Origin: an uncultured Clostridia bacterium
GTDB taxonomy: Bacteria > Bacillota > Clostridia > Christensenellales > Borkfalkiaceae
Direction: 5' to 3'
Assembly: GCA_930990665.1 (NCBI GenBank)
Contig: CAKNQN010000003.1
Span: forward strand, 62,001-126,000
Length of the DNA stretch: 64,000 nucleotides
Shown here: one piece after another, positions 50,065-60,089 of the stretch
Numbering within the stretch: the first letter of the stretch is position 1
Layout of the letters: every line of letters begins with the position of its first letter
The notes under the pieces: generated by a model
Told to the model about the DNA's origin: nothing
Seen by the model: the letters and a program-made list of their open reading frames with translations, nothing else
Databases searched by the model: none
Program-made: the position numbers and the translations under genes

Positions 50065-51783
50065 TTATTCTGCGGCGGGCTCTTCGGCGGAGAGGCGGAT
50101 GCAGACGAGAGTGTCGCCTTCCTGCAGGGCGGTGCCGCCGTACGGGATGACCGTGCCGCCTTTGCGCTTGATCATGGCGATGAGTGTGCCTTTGGGGAGT
50201 TCCAGATCGCGCACGCACTTGCCGATCCAGGCGTGGTTTTTGCCGAGGTATTCTTCGAACATGCCGAAATCTTCGCGGTTTTCGAACTCCGGCGCCGCCG
50301 TTACGAGCACGTCGCCCGCGTTTACGACGGTATCGCCGCCCGGCACCAGCGTATCTTCGCCGCGGATGATGAGCACGATCAGAAACCCGTGCGGCATGAC
50401 GCACTCTCTGAGCGGGCGCCCCGCCCACGGATGCTTTTTGCCGACCACGACTTTGACGAAACTGACGTCCGTTTCTTCCTGGTAGTCGTTGAAGGTGCGC
50501 AGAACGTCGTCCGTATCGCCGAGCATACGCATCTTTTTGGAGAGCAGGGGCAGCAGCGTACCCTGCACGGCCACGGAAATGATGACGATGCAGAACACGA
50601 TGCTGAACAGGTCGTACGGGAGATTGCTCTCCCCCAGCGTGCTGACGGCGTAGATGGCGAACACGATGGACGCCACGCCGCGCAGGCCCGCCCAACTGAT
50701 TATGCCGATCTGGTTGAGTTTGGCGCGGAACGGCACGAGCAGCGCGCTGACGACGGCGGGGCGGGCGAGCACCGTCATGAACAAGAAGATGAGCACGGCG
50801 GGCACGAGCACCTGCGGGCGGATGAGCCACTCGGGCGTGGACAAAAAGCCGAGCAGGAAAAAGATCATCATCTGCGCGACGCCCGTGAGCGCATCGAAAA
50901 AGCGGACGCAGTCGCGCTTTTGCGAAATGCGCGCGTTGCCGAGCAAAATGCCGCAGATGTACACGGAAAGGTAGCCGTTGCCCGCTAAAATATCGATGCC
51001 CGTAAAGGAGCCGAGCACCGAAGGGATAGAGTAGGCGAGCAGTGCCAGCGCCAGCACGAAGATGGTGCCGCCCTGCCCCATGTTAAAGGCAAAGCGGCGC
51101 AGGATGAAGATGCCTATCATGCCGAACGCCACGCCGAACAGCGCGCCGAACCCGACCTGCGAGGCGAGCATGCCGACGATTTCGCCCGCGCCCATCGCCT
51201 GCGCCCCGCTGACGCCGTACTTTGCGGCGAGCAGCGCCACGAACACCACGGTGAGCATGTACGACATCGGGTCGTTCGAGCCGGATTCCATTTCCAAAAG
51301 CGAAGAAGTGTGGTACTTTAAGTTCAGACGGCGCGAACGCAGGATGTTGAACACCGACGCCGCGTCGGTAGAGGCGATGACGGAACCGACGAGAAAACTT
51401 TCGATCCAGCCGATGCCTTCCGGAAAAAAGGGCAGCAACTGAAAAATAAAATACACGCCCACGCCGACGAGGCCCGCCGTGAGCGCCGTGCCCGCGAACG
51501 AGAGCAGCAGCGCGCGCCCCGCGACCGGCCGCGCCTCTTTGAAGTTGGTGCCGAACCCGCCCGAAAAGATGACGACGACCAGGCAGACGGAGCACACGAC
51601 GTTGCCGAGGTCGTAATCGGTAAAATTATCCTGCCCGGCGACGCGCAGGAGCACGCCGAACGCCATGCCGATGCCGATAAACAGCAGCAGCGAGGGCACT
51701 TTCACTTTATCCGTAACGCGGTTGACAAAAACGCACATGGCGATCACCGCGCCCACGAGCAGCATGATATATACGTAGTCCAT
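50065..51783 (-). CDS. CPA1-type K+/Na+:H+ antiporter with C-terminal TrkA-C domains (NhaP2/CvrA-like)
   Basis: Multi-TM with SFLVGSVIASTDAASVFNILRSRRLNLKYHTSSLLEMESGSNDPMSYMLT; C-terminal WAGRPLRECVMPHGFLIVLIIRGEDTLVPGGDTVVNAGDVLVTAAPE and GTLIAMIKRKGGTVIPYGGTALQEGDTLVCI. Confidence 0.92.
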   Translation of the reverse strand: MDYVYIMLLVGAVIAMCVFVNRVTDKVKVPSLLLFIGIGMAFGVLLRVAGQDNFTDYDLGNVVCSVCLVVVIFSGGFGTNFKEARPVAGRALLLSFAGTALTAGLVGVGVYFIFQLLPFFPEGIGWIESFLVGSVIASTDAASVFNILRSRRLNLKYHTSSLLEMESGSNDPMSYMLTVVFVALLAAKYGVSGAQAMGAGEIVGMLASQVGFGALFGVAFGMIGIFILRRFAFNMGQGGTIFVLALALLAYSIPSVLGSFTGIDILAGNGYLSVYICGILLGNARISQKRDCVRFFDALTGVAQMMIFFLLGFLSTPEWLIRPQVLVPAVLIFLFMTVLARPAVVSALLVPFRAKLNQIGIISWAGLRGVASIVFAIYAVSTLGESNLPYDLFSIVFCIVIISVAVQGTLLPLLSKKMRMLGDTDDVLRTFNDYQEETDVSFVKVVVGKKHPWAGRPLRECVMPHGFLIVLIIRGEDTLVPGGDTVVNAGDVLVTAAPEFENREDFGMFEEYLGKNHAWIGKCVRDLELPKGTLIAMIKRKGGTVIPYGGTALQEGDTLVCIRLSAEEPAAE

Positions 51784-51891
51784 CCGTCACCTCCTTTTTC
51801 CGCCGCGGCGCAAAGGCGCTTGCGGGTTTTGATTGCAGTATGTTTGATTAAATAAGTTATTGCCGTATTTTTATTATAAAAGCGGTATTTT

Positions 51892-52770
51892 TTATGCTTG
51901 ACCGCGGTACATGCGCAGGGTATCTTTGACGACCTCCACGGTAAAGGGCAGATCGTCGTACAGTTCGCCGTCTACCTGCACGGTGAGCGGTTTTTCGGGC
52001 ACGATCTCCGCGCGCTCGCAGCGCTCGAAATAGGTGAATTTTTCGCGCAGGATGCCGCCCTTCATCAGTTTGATAAAAGCGGCGGGCACTTTCAGTTTTT
52101 TTACGTCGTCCACCACGACCAGGTCTAAAAGCCCGTCGCCGAGTTTTGCCTCGGGGCACATGGGAATGCCGCCGCCGATGCGGCTGCCGTTGCCCACGCA
52201 GGCGATGAGCGCGTTGAAATCGCGCCCGCCCGCGGCCGTGCTCGCGTGCAGTTTGTAGTTTTTGAACTTGCACAGCGAAATGATCAGGCTGATGATGTAC
52301 TGGAACTTTCCGCGCAGTATCTTCGAGCGGCGGCAGCGCTGCAAAATTTCCACGTCGATGCCCGTGCCCGCCACGTTGATGCCGCGCACGCCCTTGGGCA
52401 GCTGCATGAATTCGGTGTACTGCGGCGTTCCGTCTAAAATGAGATCGACCGCCTTTTCCGGTTCGAGCGGGATGCCCGCGAACGAGGCGAAGTCGTTGCC
52501 CGTGCCCGCGGGGATGAGCCCGAGCGCGCACTTATCGAAATTGGTAAAGCCGCACAGCACTTCGTGCAGGGTGCCGTCGCCGCCGAGAACGACGATATCG
52601 CCCTCCCCCTCTTCGGTGAGAGAGCGGGCGAGATGCATGGCCTGGCCGGATTTTTCCGTTTCGTGCACGCAGTACGCGGCGCCGCGCTCCTCCAGCCGCG
52701 CGAACGCGCGGCGGTGGATCTTTTTCTTTTTGCCTCCGCCGGAAAGCGGATTGTAAATAATATTATACAT
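51892..52770 (-). CDS. Diacylglycerol kinase family (YegS/DagK-like) lipid kinase
   Basis: MYNIIYNPLSGGGKKKKIHRRAF, IVVLGGDGTLHEVLCGF, LGLIPAGTGNDFA, GRDFNALIACVGNGSRIGGGIPMCPEAKLGDGLLDLVVV. Start at ATG 52770. Confidence 0.93.
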   Translation of the reverse strand: MYNIIYNPLSGGGKKKKIHRRAFARLEERGAAYCVHETEKSGQAMHLARSLTEEGEGDIVVLGGDGTLHEVLCGFTNFDKCALGLIPAGTGNDFASFAGIPLEPEKAVDLILDGTPQYTEFMQLPKGVRGINVAGTGIDVEILQRCRRSKILRGKFQYIISLIISLCKFKNYKLHASTAAGGRDFNALIACVGNGSRIGGGIPMCPEAKLGDGLLDLVVVDDVKKLKVPAAFIKLMKGGILREKFTYFERCERAEIVPEKPLTVQVDGELYDDLPFTVEVVKDTLRMYRGQA

Positions 52771-52907
52771 ATTCGTTCTCCCGCGACAATTTCTCTTTTC
52801 TATTATACAATAAATGCGCCCGATTTGCAATTTATTTTGAAACCTGTTATAATGGTGGGGTGAAATTTCACGCGCGGCGTGGCTCTTTCCGCCGCAAAAA
52901 GGAATAA

Positions 52908-54260
52908 ATGCAACTGAATTTACCCGAAAAACTGCATACGTTGGCGCAAAAAGCGGACTTCCCGCTGTACGTTGTGGGCGGCGCCGTGCGCGACGCGCTG
53001 GCAAATCTTCCCGCCTCGCCCGACCTCGACCTCTGCGCGCCCGTCTCCGCCGAAAAATTTTCTTCCCTCGCCGCAGGGTGCGGACTGGAAGTGAACGGCG
53101 TGTACAAAAACACCGGCACGGTGAACCTGACGGCGGGCGATAAAAAGATCGAATTTACCTCTTTCCGCACGGATACCTACCGCCGCGGCGAGCACGCGCC
53201 GTGCGCCGTGGAGTTCACCGGCGACATAACAGCGGACGCGCGGCGGCGGGATTTTAAGTGCAACGCCGTGTATTACGACATCAAGGAGCAGACGCTGTGC
53301 GACCCGCTGGGCGGCGAGGCGGACATCCGCGCGCGCATTTTGCAAACGACGCGCCCCGCCGAGGAAGTTTTTTCGGAAGACGGACTGCGGCTGATGCGGC
53401 TGGCGCGGTTTGCGGCGCAGTTGGGATTTTCCCCCACCGCCGCGTGCAAGGCGGGCGCGAAGGCGAACGCCGGACTGATCGGCAAAATTTCCGCCGAACG
53501 CATTTTTGCCGAACTGCTGCAAATTCTGCACGCAGACGAAAAGTACGGGCGCACATACGCGCACTACGACGGACTGAAAATGCTGGACGAGACGGACGTT
53601 CTGCGGCATATCCTGCCCGAACTGGCCGCCGGCAAAGGCATGGCGCAGCGCAGCGATTTCCACGATTACGACGTGCTCGAACACAGTTTGCGCACCTGCC
53701 GCTATGCCGATAAAAGCATCCGCCTGGCGGCGCTGCTGCACGACGCGGGCAAACCCGCCGCCTTTGCGCAGACGGGAAAATTTTACGGGCACGACGTGCT
53801 GGGCGAAGAAATCGCCCGCGCCATCCTCGAGCGGCTGAAAGCGCCCAAAAAGACGACGGAACTGGTGTGCCGGCTCACCCGCCTGCATATGTACGACCTC
53901 GACGGCAAAACGCGCGAGAGCAAGATACGCGCGTTCATCGTGAACAATTACGACGTATACGAACCCCTGCTCTTATTGAAGCAGGCGGATTTTTCCGGCT
54001 GCAAAGACGACCTTTCGGTGTGCCCCACCCTCACGAAATGGGAAAGTATCCGCGAACAGATGAAAACCGAGGGTGCGCCCTTTACGCTGAAAGAACTGGC
54101 GGTGCGCGGCGGCGACCTGCGCGGCATCGTTCCGGTGCAAAAAATCGGGGACGTACTGCAGAAACTGCTGCTGTTCTGCGCGCAGGACGGGCGGCGGAAC
54201 CAAAAGGTCACGCTGCTGAAAGAGGCGGCGCGGCTGGCGGAGGGAGAACAAAATGGCTGA
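52908..54260 (+). CDS. cca: CCA tRNA nucleotidyltransferase with HD domain
   Basis: LYVVGGAVRDALANLPASPDLDLCAPV, SFRTDTYRRGEHAPCAVEFTGDITADARRRDFKCNAVYYD, VFSEDGLRLMRLARFAAQLGF, HSLRTC...RLAALLHDAGKPAAFA. Confidence 0.94.
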   Translation: MQLNLPEKLHTLAQKADFPLYVVGGAVRDALANLPASPDLDLCAPVSAEKFSSLAAGCGLEVNGVYKNTGTVNLTAGDKKIEFTSFRTDTYRRGEHAPCAVEFTGDITADARRRDFKCNAVYYDIKEQTLCDPLGGEADIRARILQTTRPAEEVFSEDGLRLMRLARFAAQLGFSPTAACKAGAKANAGLIGKISAERIFAELLQILHADEKYGRTYAHYDGLKMLDETDVLRHILPELAAGKGMAQRSDFHDYDVLEHSLRTCRYADKSIRLAALLHDAGKPAAFAQTGKFYGHDVLGEEIARAILERLKAPKKTTELVCRLTRLHMYDLDGKTRESKIRAFIVNNYDVYEPLLLLKQADFSGCKDDLSVCPTLTKWESIREQMKTEGAPFTLKELAVRGGDLRGIVPVQKIGDVLQKLLLFCAQDGRRNQKVTLLKEAARLAEGEQNG

Positions 54261-55515
54261 AATATTTTCCGCGATCGCGGCGGCGTGCGCATTGGCGGCG
54301 CTCGTCGTTTCGCTGTTCGTGCTCAAACGGCAAAAAACCGGCGGCGCAGGCACCGGCCCCGCGCCCGACACGGCGCGGCTGGAACAGATGCTGGCGCGGC
54401 AGGAATACATCGTACAGGAAAACGCCCGGGCGACGCGCGATTTTCTCGATTTTATGGCCAAACAGCAGGGCGGCAACCTGCGCGGCATACAGGAAAAACT
54501 GGAAGAACTGAACGCCGCCACCGAGCGGCGGCTTTCGGAAATACAGCGCACGGTGGCGGGCGAGATCCGCTACATGACCGAGCAGAACGCGAAAAACCTC
54601 GCCGACATCCGCGCCACGGTAGACGAAAAACTTTCCAACACTCTGGAAACGCGGCTGAGCCGCAGTTATTCCATCATCAACGAGCGGCTGGAAGCGGTGT
54701 ACAAGGGCATCGGCGAGATGCAGCGGCTGGCGGGTAGCGTGGCGGACATCAAAAAGGTGTTTTCCAACGTAAAAACGCGCGGTATGTGGGGCGAAGTGCA
54801 GCTTTCGGCTCTGCTCGAACAGATGCTCTCCCCCGCGCAGTACCGCGCCAACGTGCATATCGACCCCGCCGACAATTCCGTGGTGGAATTTGCCGTGCTG
54901 CTGCCCTCGAAAGAGGGAGAAACGGTGTGGCTGCCCATCGACAGCAAGTGCCCCACCGACGAATACGTGCGGCTGGTGGAGGCGGGCGACGCTTTGGACA
55001 AAGACGCCGCCGACCGCGCGGCGAAAAATTTGGAGCGCGCGCTGAAAACGCAGGCCGACCTGATCGCCAAAAAGTACATCCGCCCGCCGCTGACGGCGGA
55101 TTTCGCCATCATGTTTCTGCCGCTGGAAGGGCTGTACGCCGAATGCGTGAAGATGCCCGGACTCGCCGACCACCTCGCGCAGAGGCGCATCCTCGCCTGC
55201 GGGCCGACCAACCTCGGCGCGCTGCTCACCACCCTGCAGATCGGCTACAAGACGGCCGCCATCGAAAAGCGTTCGGGCGAACTCTGGGAACTGCTCTCCG
55301 CCTTCAAGCACGAGTTCCGCAATTTCGTGCAGATCCTCGAAAAGGCGCAGAAAAAATTGCAGGAGGCGCAGGACACCATCGAGAACGCCGCCAAAAAGAC
55401 GCGCACCATCGACCGCAAACTGAAAAACGTTTCCGAGATCGGCGAAACGCGCGCAAACCAACTGCTGGGCGGGGACGCGGACGGCGCGGGCGAGGACGGC
55501 GGCGACCTGCTTTGA
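54253..55515 (+). CDS. rmuC: DNA recombination protein RmuC
   Basis: N-terminal TM and coiled coil; VKTRGMWGEVQLSALLEQMLSPAQY, LPIDSKCPTDEYVRLVEAGD, KYIRPPLTADFAIMFLPLEGLYAEC, GPTNLGALLTTLQIGYKTAAIEKRSGELWELL. Confidence 0.94.
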   Translation: MAEIFSAIAAACALAALVVSLFVLKRQKTGGAGTGPAPDTARLEQMLARQEYIVQENARATRDFLDFMAKQQGGNLRGIQEKLEELNAATERRLSEIQRTVAGEIRYMTEQNAKNLADIRATVDEKLSNTLETRLSRSYSIINERLEAVYKGIGEMQRLAGSVADIKKVFSNVKTRGMWGEVQLSALLEQMLSPAQYRANVHIDPADNSVVEFAVLLPSKEGETVWLPIDSKCPTDEYVRLVEAGDALDKDAADRAAKNLERALKTQADLIAKKYIRPPLTADFAIMFLPLEGLYAECVKMPGLADHLAQRRILACGPTNLGALLTTLQIGYKTAAIEKRSGELWELLSAFKHEFRNFVQILEKAQKKLQEAQDTIENAAKKTRTIDRKLKNVSEIGETRANQLLGGDADGAGEDGGDLL

Positions 55516-55594
55516 GCCAGGTTTTTCCGTTTACGGCGGAATTTTACTGCGCAGAATCATTGCAATCATCCGCAATTTATATTATAATAAAAGC

Positions 55595-55891
55595 ATGAAA
55601 CTTATTAAAATTGCGCGGGAACAGCTGCCCGCCAGAGAGGATTTCGTTTTTTCCGACAAGACGGTACAGGGCGCAACGGTGGGCAAATGCGGCACATCGC
55701 TGTATATAATTTCGCCGCGGCGATTCAAACTGTATACGGACGGAACCGACACCGTTCACATCCTTTCCGGCGCGGGGCACTTCAAATGGGCGCGCGGCGA
55801 AACGCCTTTTGCCGCCGGCGAGAGCTTTTCCGCCGAAAACGTAGGCGAATACGAAGTGAACGGAAACTGCGAATTTATCGTGGTGCGGTGA
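55595..55891 (+). CDS. Small (98 aa) cupin-like hypothetical protein
   Basis: MKLIKIAREQLPAREDFVFSDKTVQGATVGKCGTSLYIISPRRFKLYTDGTDTVHILSGAGHFKWARGETPFAAGESFSAENVGEYEVNGNCEFIVVR; own -10-like tataat upstream. Confidence 0.6.
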   Translation: MKLIKIAREQLPAREDFVFSDKTVQGATVGKCGTSLYIISPRRFKLYTDGTDTVHILSGAGHFKWARGETPFAAGESFSAENVGEYEVNGNCEFIVVR

Positions 55892-56012
55892 ACGACGGCT
55901 GTTCCGGCCCCGTTTGCATCGTGACGGAAGTTTCGCTCCGCGGTACAGGCCGAAACGCGCGGCCGCGGCCGTGCGGCGGTACTTTTACGAAAACAAAAAG
56001 AGAGGTAAAAAT

Positions 56013-59000
56013 ATGGTAAAATCCAATTTCAGTTTGGGCACCGTGCTGCTGACGATCGTACTGACCATCGTCATTTTTATCGGCGCCATCGCGGGCACGC
56101 TCATCGCCGTGTACAAGACGGTGAAAGTGAGCACCATCACCGGACTGTTCGGCGATACCGAATGGATATCTTCCGAATACGACGGCACCATCGAAGAGGT
56201 CGTGAAAAAGGTTTCCGACGCGCTTTCGGGCGAGATCAATATCGACACGCTGACCGAGATCTCCCCCGCGGCCGGCGATTTTGCCGACCAACTCGTAGAC
56301 AACATCGAAAACAACGGCCTGTTCAAAGTGGACCGCGAACTGCTGTATTCCACCAATTTTTCGCAGCTGACCGCAAACCTGACGGAGATGCTGGTGATCA
56401 CCGCGTCGCTCAACGACCTTTCGGAGCAGTTCTCGTTTGACCTGCCCGACCTCGACATCATCACGGGCAATGCGGAAAGCCCCCTCCTCGTTTATACGCA
56501 GGTCAACGACAACGAGGCGGGCACCATCGACAAGGTGTTCGACGGCAAGTACGCCGCCCAACCCTATACCTTCTACTCGCGTGCGGAAAGTTTTGTTTCC
56601 GAATACACCGACGATGCGGGCGCTGAGCAGCCCGTCACCGCCCAAACCACCGAAACGCTGTATAAACTGGAGGGCGTAGATACGCAGAGCGGCTACCTCA
56701 AACGGAGCACCGACGGCGCGACGCTGTACCTGCAAACGGCAACAGGCAACGACAGCACGCCGTTCGTGTACACGCCCATGACGGAAAACAACGGCGCGGT
56801 GTACGCGGTGAACGAGAACGAGGTCACCTTTGCCCTCGCCGCCAACGAAAAGATCGCGACGCGCACCGGCCCCGACGGTTATACCGAACTTCCCCTCGGC
56901 GATCCCCAGGGCAACGTGACGGCGTACGAAGTGGCGGCTCCCTACCGCTATAAGCCGCTGTTTGCAGAAGAAACAGCGGCGCCCGAGGGCGGAAACCCGA
57001 TGGGCGACACCCCGAAAACGGGCGACTACTACGAGGCGAACGGCAAATATTACGTGCTGGTGACGCAGACGGACGGGAGCGGCAATTACGTGGCAGATAC
57101 CGAAAACGGCGGCTTTGCCGTTGCGAAGGACTATACCGCGGAAACGCTCTTTGCCCTCGAATACGTATATACGGAAGCGGACGCCGCGGCGGCCAACGCC
57201 GATACGGCGCTGTACGTGGAAACCGACGGCATCGGCGGCCTGCCCGTGACCTATGCGCTGACGGCTTTTTCGCGCGTGTTCGACATGGACGAAATGACGC
57301 TGGCGGACGTGGGTACTTACTTCGGCGTAGACCTCTCCAACGACATGCTCGACACGGTGCGCTACGTGCCGATGGGCTACCTCTCCGATTCGATGGGCGC
57401 GGAAATGAACGGCATTTACGTGAAGGACGTTCTGGACATAACGCCCGATTCCTCCGCCCTGCTGCGCACCCTCGCCTACGGCGAAGAGGGCGTGGATTAC
57501 CGCATCGAAGGGGACGAATTCGTGATGATCGGCAATGCGGAGCCGAAAACCATCGCCGACCTCACGTTGGGATTGGACGAACTGAAAATTTCTTCCGTCG
57601 TGGACATCGTGACCGACGAAGAGGCGGAGGATTCGGGCGGAACGCTCACCGCCTCGCACCCGCTGATGCAGGCGATCGCCGACTGGACGCTGACCGATTT
57701 TTCCGACTCGGCAAAAATCAACTCGCTGACCATCGGCGACGTAATAACCATCGTGACCAACGAAGAGGAGACCGACGACAATCCCGCCTCGCCCAAAATT
57801 TTGCAGCTTTTGGCGGACGTACCGCTCGACAAGATCAGCGGCGCCATCGACGGCTTTACCCTCGGCGAGATTCTCGGCGAAGAAGCAACGAGCGACGGCT
57901 TCCTCGCGCTTTTGAAAAATTCCACGCTCAATTCGCTGGCAGGCGACCTGAACAACCTGACCGTGCAGCAGATGTTTGCCGACAACATCTACGGCTACCA
58001 CGTTGTGGCGGAAATTGCGGTTGGGGAAAACGCGTCCGCCGAAGAAAAATTCAATGCGCTGAAAGCCCTTTACGAGCAGTACAGCGCCGACTACAACGGG
58101 CAGTTGTTCGTGTATGTGAACGGCAAAACCATGACGTTCGAGGAATATGTGGCGGACTACAAAACGGCGGATAACACGGACGGCACCATCACCGCCGTGC
58201 CCTCGCAGCTGCTATCGCCCTATATTCTGATCGACGGAACCAACCAAGACAATTACAAAAACGTTCCGCTGTATATGTACGACGCTGCGGAAAATAAATA
58301 TGTGCCCGCCACCGCGATCACCGGCTGGCAGCTGCCGAACGCGCAGGACGCGACGTATTACACCGACCGCGAAGGCAAAAACCCGGCGACACCCGGCACA
58401 GGCGGCCATTACACCGTTGACACACTGTACCGCTGGGACGTTTCTTCCGAAACGATAAAAAAGGTGAGCCTCCTCCCCGCCGCCTACGGTTTGACGGAAG
58501 AAGGCGAAAAAGCCGAACGGCTGTATTCGCGCCTGCGCTTTGCGGGAACGTACGATAGCGATTACGAGTTCAAATACGGCAACCTGTTCTATTACGATAT
58601 CCAAAAAGACGGCTGGGTGCAGGTGATGCTGGATGTTTCCGGCGACGGCTACGTTCTCGCGAACGCGGAGGACGCGGCGAAACTGATCGGCCAAAACCTG
58701 TACACCTACGGTGACCCCGCGGGCGCGTGGAAGTACCTGGTTACACAGAACGGCAAGGAAACTTCCTGCCGGGTAGAAAGCATCGGCAGCCTTATGAGCA
58801 ACGTGCAGGCAAACATCAGCGAACTCACCCTGCGCGATTTGTACGACGACGGCATGATCACCATTACCCCGCCCGACGAAAACACGACGCCGGAAGAAAT
58901 GCTGGATAAAGAAATCAAGGTCGGCGTCACTTCTTACGGCACGATCGGCGAACTCACGCTCGACGGCATGATCAACCTGATCTTCCAAATCGCCTCCGGC

Positions 59001-59033
59001 GATATCGATTTCGGTGGAACGGCAACCGCATAA
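56013..59033 (+). CDS. Large (1006 aa) membrane-anchored extracellular protein of unknown function
   Basis: RBS agagg before ATG 56013; N-terminal TM FSLGTVLLTIVLTIVIFIGAIAGTLIAVYKTVKVSTITGLFG; long extracellular part with recurring LTIGDV/FTLGEI/LTLRDLYDD/LTLDGM motifs. Confidence 0.82.
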   Translation: MVKSNFSLGTVLLTIVLTIVIFIGAIAGTLIAVYKTVKVSTITGLFGDTEWISSEYDGTIEEVVKKVSDALSGEINIDTLTEISPAAGDFADQLVDNIENNGLFKVDRELLYSTNFSQLTANLTEMLVITASLNDLSEQFSFDLPDLDIITGNAESPLLVYTQVNDNEAGTIDKVFDGKYAAQPYTFYSRAESFVSEYTDDAGAEQPVTAQTTETLYKLEGVDTQSGYLKRSTDGATLYLQTATGNDSTPFVYTPMTENNGAVYAVNENEVTFALAANEKIATRTGPDGYTELPLGDPQGNVTAYEVAAPYRYKPLFAEETAAPEGGNPMGDTPKTGDYYEANGKYYVLVTQTDGSGNYVADTENGGFAVAKDYTAETLFALEYVYTEADAAAANADTALYVETDGIGGLPVTYALTAFSRVFDMDEMTLADVGTYFGVDLSNDMLDTVRYVPMGYLSDSMGAEMNGIYVKDVLDITPDSSALLRTLAYGEEGVDYRIEGDEFVMIGNAEPKTIADLTLGLDELKISSVVDIVTDEEAEDSGGTLTASHPLMQAIADWTLTDFSDSAKINSLTIGDVITIVTNEEETDDNPASPKILQLLADVPLDKISGAIDGFTLGEILGEEATSDGFLALLKNSTLNSLAGDLNNLTVQQMFADNIYGYHVVAEIAVGENASAEEKFNALKALYEQYSADYNGQLFVYVNGKTMTFEEYVADYKTADNTDGTITAVPSQLLSPYILIDGTNQDNYKNVPLYMYDAAENKYVPATAITGWQLPNAQDATYYTDREGKNPATPGTGGHYTVDTLYRWDVSSETIKKVSLLPAAYGLTEEGEKAERLYSRLRFAGTYDSDYEFKYGNLFYYDIQKDGWVQVMLDVSGDGYVLANAEDAAKLIGQNLYTYGDPAGAWKYLVTQNGKETSCRVESIGSLMSNVQANISELTLRDLYDDGMITITPPDENTTPEEMLDKEIKVGVTSYGTIGELTLDGMINLIFQIASGDIDFGGTATA

Positions 59034-59058
59034 TCCGAACGCTGGTACCCCAGCACTT

Positions 59059-59093
59059 AAAGCGCCTTCCCCGCACAGGGATGGCGCTTTTTT
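59059..59093 (+). terminator. Terminator after the 1006-aa protein gene
   Basis: aaagcgccttccccgcacagggatggcgcttttttg. Confidence 0.8.
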
Positions 59094-59181
59094 GCGGCCG
59101 CGGACTTTTCATGAATGCGGCAAAAAATCGGCGACGCTGCCCTTTTTGCGGCAAAAAACCTTTCCGCAAGCGCAAAATCGA

Positions 59182-59210
59182 TTGACTTGCCCGCAAAATT
59201 AAGGTATAAT
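59182..59210 (+). promoter_or_regulatory. Near-consensus sigma-A promoter of the rpsF operon
   Basis: TTGACT (59182-59187), 17-bp spacer, TATAAT (59205-59210). Confidence 0.85.
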
Positions 59211-59216
59211 GTCATA

Positions 59217-59280
59217 TGCGCTGAAAAAAGGCGCAAAACCTTGCGCACCCGCACGGTGCGCCGAATAAGACCGGGAGGTG
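59217..59280 (+). ncRNA. Candidate S6:S18 ribosomal-protein leader (autoregulatory mRNA structure)
   Basis: Leader of rpsF-ssb-rpsR contains cttgcgcacccgcacggtgcgccgaataagaccgggagg: hairpin gcgcacc/ggtgcgc followed by CCG-type element adjoining the RBS. Assignment from position plus remembered S6:S18 leader features; not modelled. Confidence 0.45.
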
Positions 59281-59287
59281 AAAAATC

Positions 59288-59572
59288 ATGAAGTACGAAA
59301 TGCTGTATCTGATCGACTCTGCCGTCGCCGAAGAAGCGCGCGACGCTACGATCGCCAGGTTTGAAGACCTGGTAAAGAGTTTGGGCGGCACGGCGGTTTC
59401 TACGGACAAATGGGGCGTTAAAAAACTCGCTTATCCCATCAACTACAAGAGCGAGGCCTTTTACGCACTGCTGACCTATGAAGCCGACGGTTCTTTCAAC
59501 AAAGAACTCGACCGCGTTGCCGGGATCACGGAAGGCGTTATGCGCAGAGTGATCACGAAGTCGAACGCATAA
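59288..59572 (+). CDS. rpsF: 30S ribosomal protein S6
   Basis: MKYEMLYLIDSAVAEEARDATIARFEDLVKSLGGTAVSTDKWGVKKLAYPINYKSEAFYALLTYEADG. Confidence 0.96.
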   Translation: MKYEMLYLIDSAVAEEARDATIARFEDLVKSLGGTAVSTDKWGVKKLAYPINYKSEAFYALLTYEADGSFNKELDRVAGITEGVMRRVITKSNA

Positions 59573-59585
59573 ACGGAGGAAAAGG

Positions 59586-59999
59586 ATGAACAAGGTTTTT
59601 TTGATCGGAAACCTCACGCGCGACCCCGAACATTCGGAGACCAACAGCGGCGTATCTGTCTGCCGCTTTGCGATCGCGGTGAACCGCAGATTTTCTTCGC
59701 AGGACGCCGAACGCCAGACCGACTTTTTTAACGTGACGGCTTTCCGCGGACTGGCCGACAACGTCGCTCGTTTCTGCAAAAAGGGCAACAAAGTTGCCGT
59801 CGTCGGAAGCATTCAGATGCGCAACTACGAAGATAACTCCGGCCAGAAACGCACCTTCGTCGACGTGATCGCCGACGACGTCGAATTCCTGTCGCCGAAA
59901 AATGCGCAGGGCGACGACGATTATTCCGCGCCTGCACCTGCTCCCCGCAAAAAACCCGCCCTCGAGGCGATCGACGACGATTCGGATATTCCGTTTTAA
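59586..59999 (+). CDS. ssb: Single-stranded DNA-binding protein
   Basis: MNKVFLIGNLTRDPEHSETNSGVSVCRFAIAVNRRF...TDFFNVTAFRGLADNVARFCKKGNKVAVVGSIQ; C-terminal DDDSDIPF tip. Confidence 0.97.
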   Translation: MNKVFLIGNLTRDPEHSETNSGVSVCRFAIAVNRRFSSQDAERQTDFFNVTAFRGLADNVARFCKKGNKVAVVGSIQMRNYEDNSGQKRTFVDVIADDVEFLSPKNAQGDDDYSAPAPAPRKKPALEAIDDDSDIPF

Positions 60000-60089
60000 C
60001 AACCCTTTCTGCGGCCTTCTGACGGGATCTCGCACGCCGCAGACTCACAGGCGGATTTTCCGCCTCCATTCTAAGAAAGGAGAACGACC

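Noticed and set aside
55875-58001. 708-aa minus-strand ORF
   Set aside because: Antisense to the 1006-aa membrane protein, which has RBS, TM start and downstream terminator.
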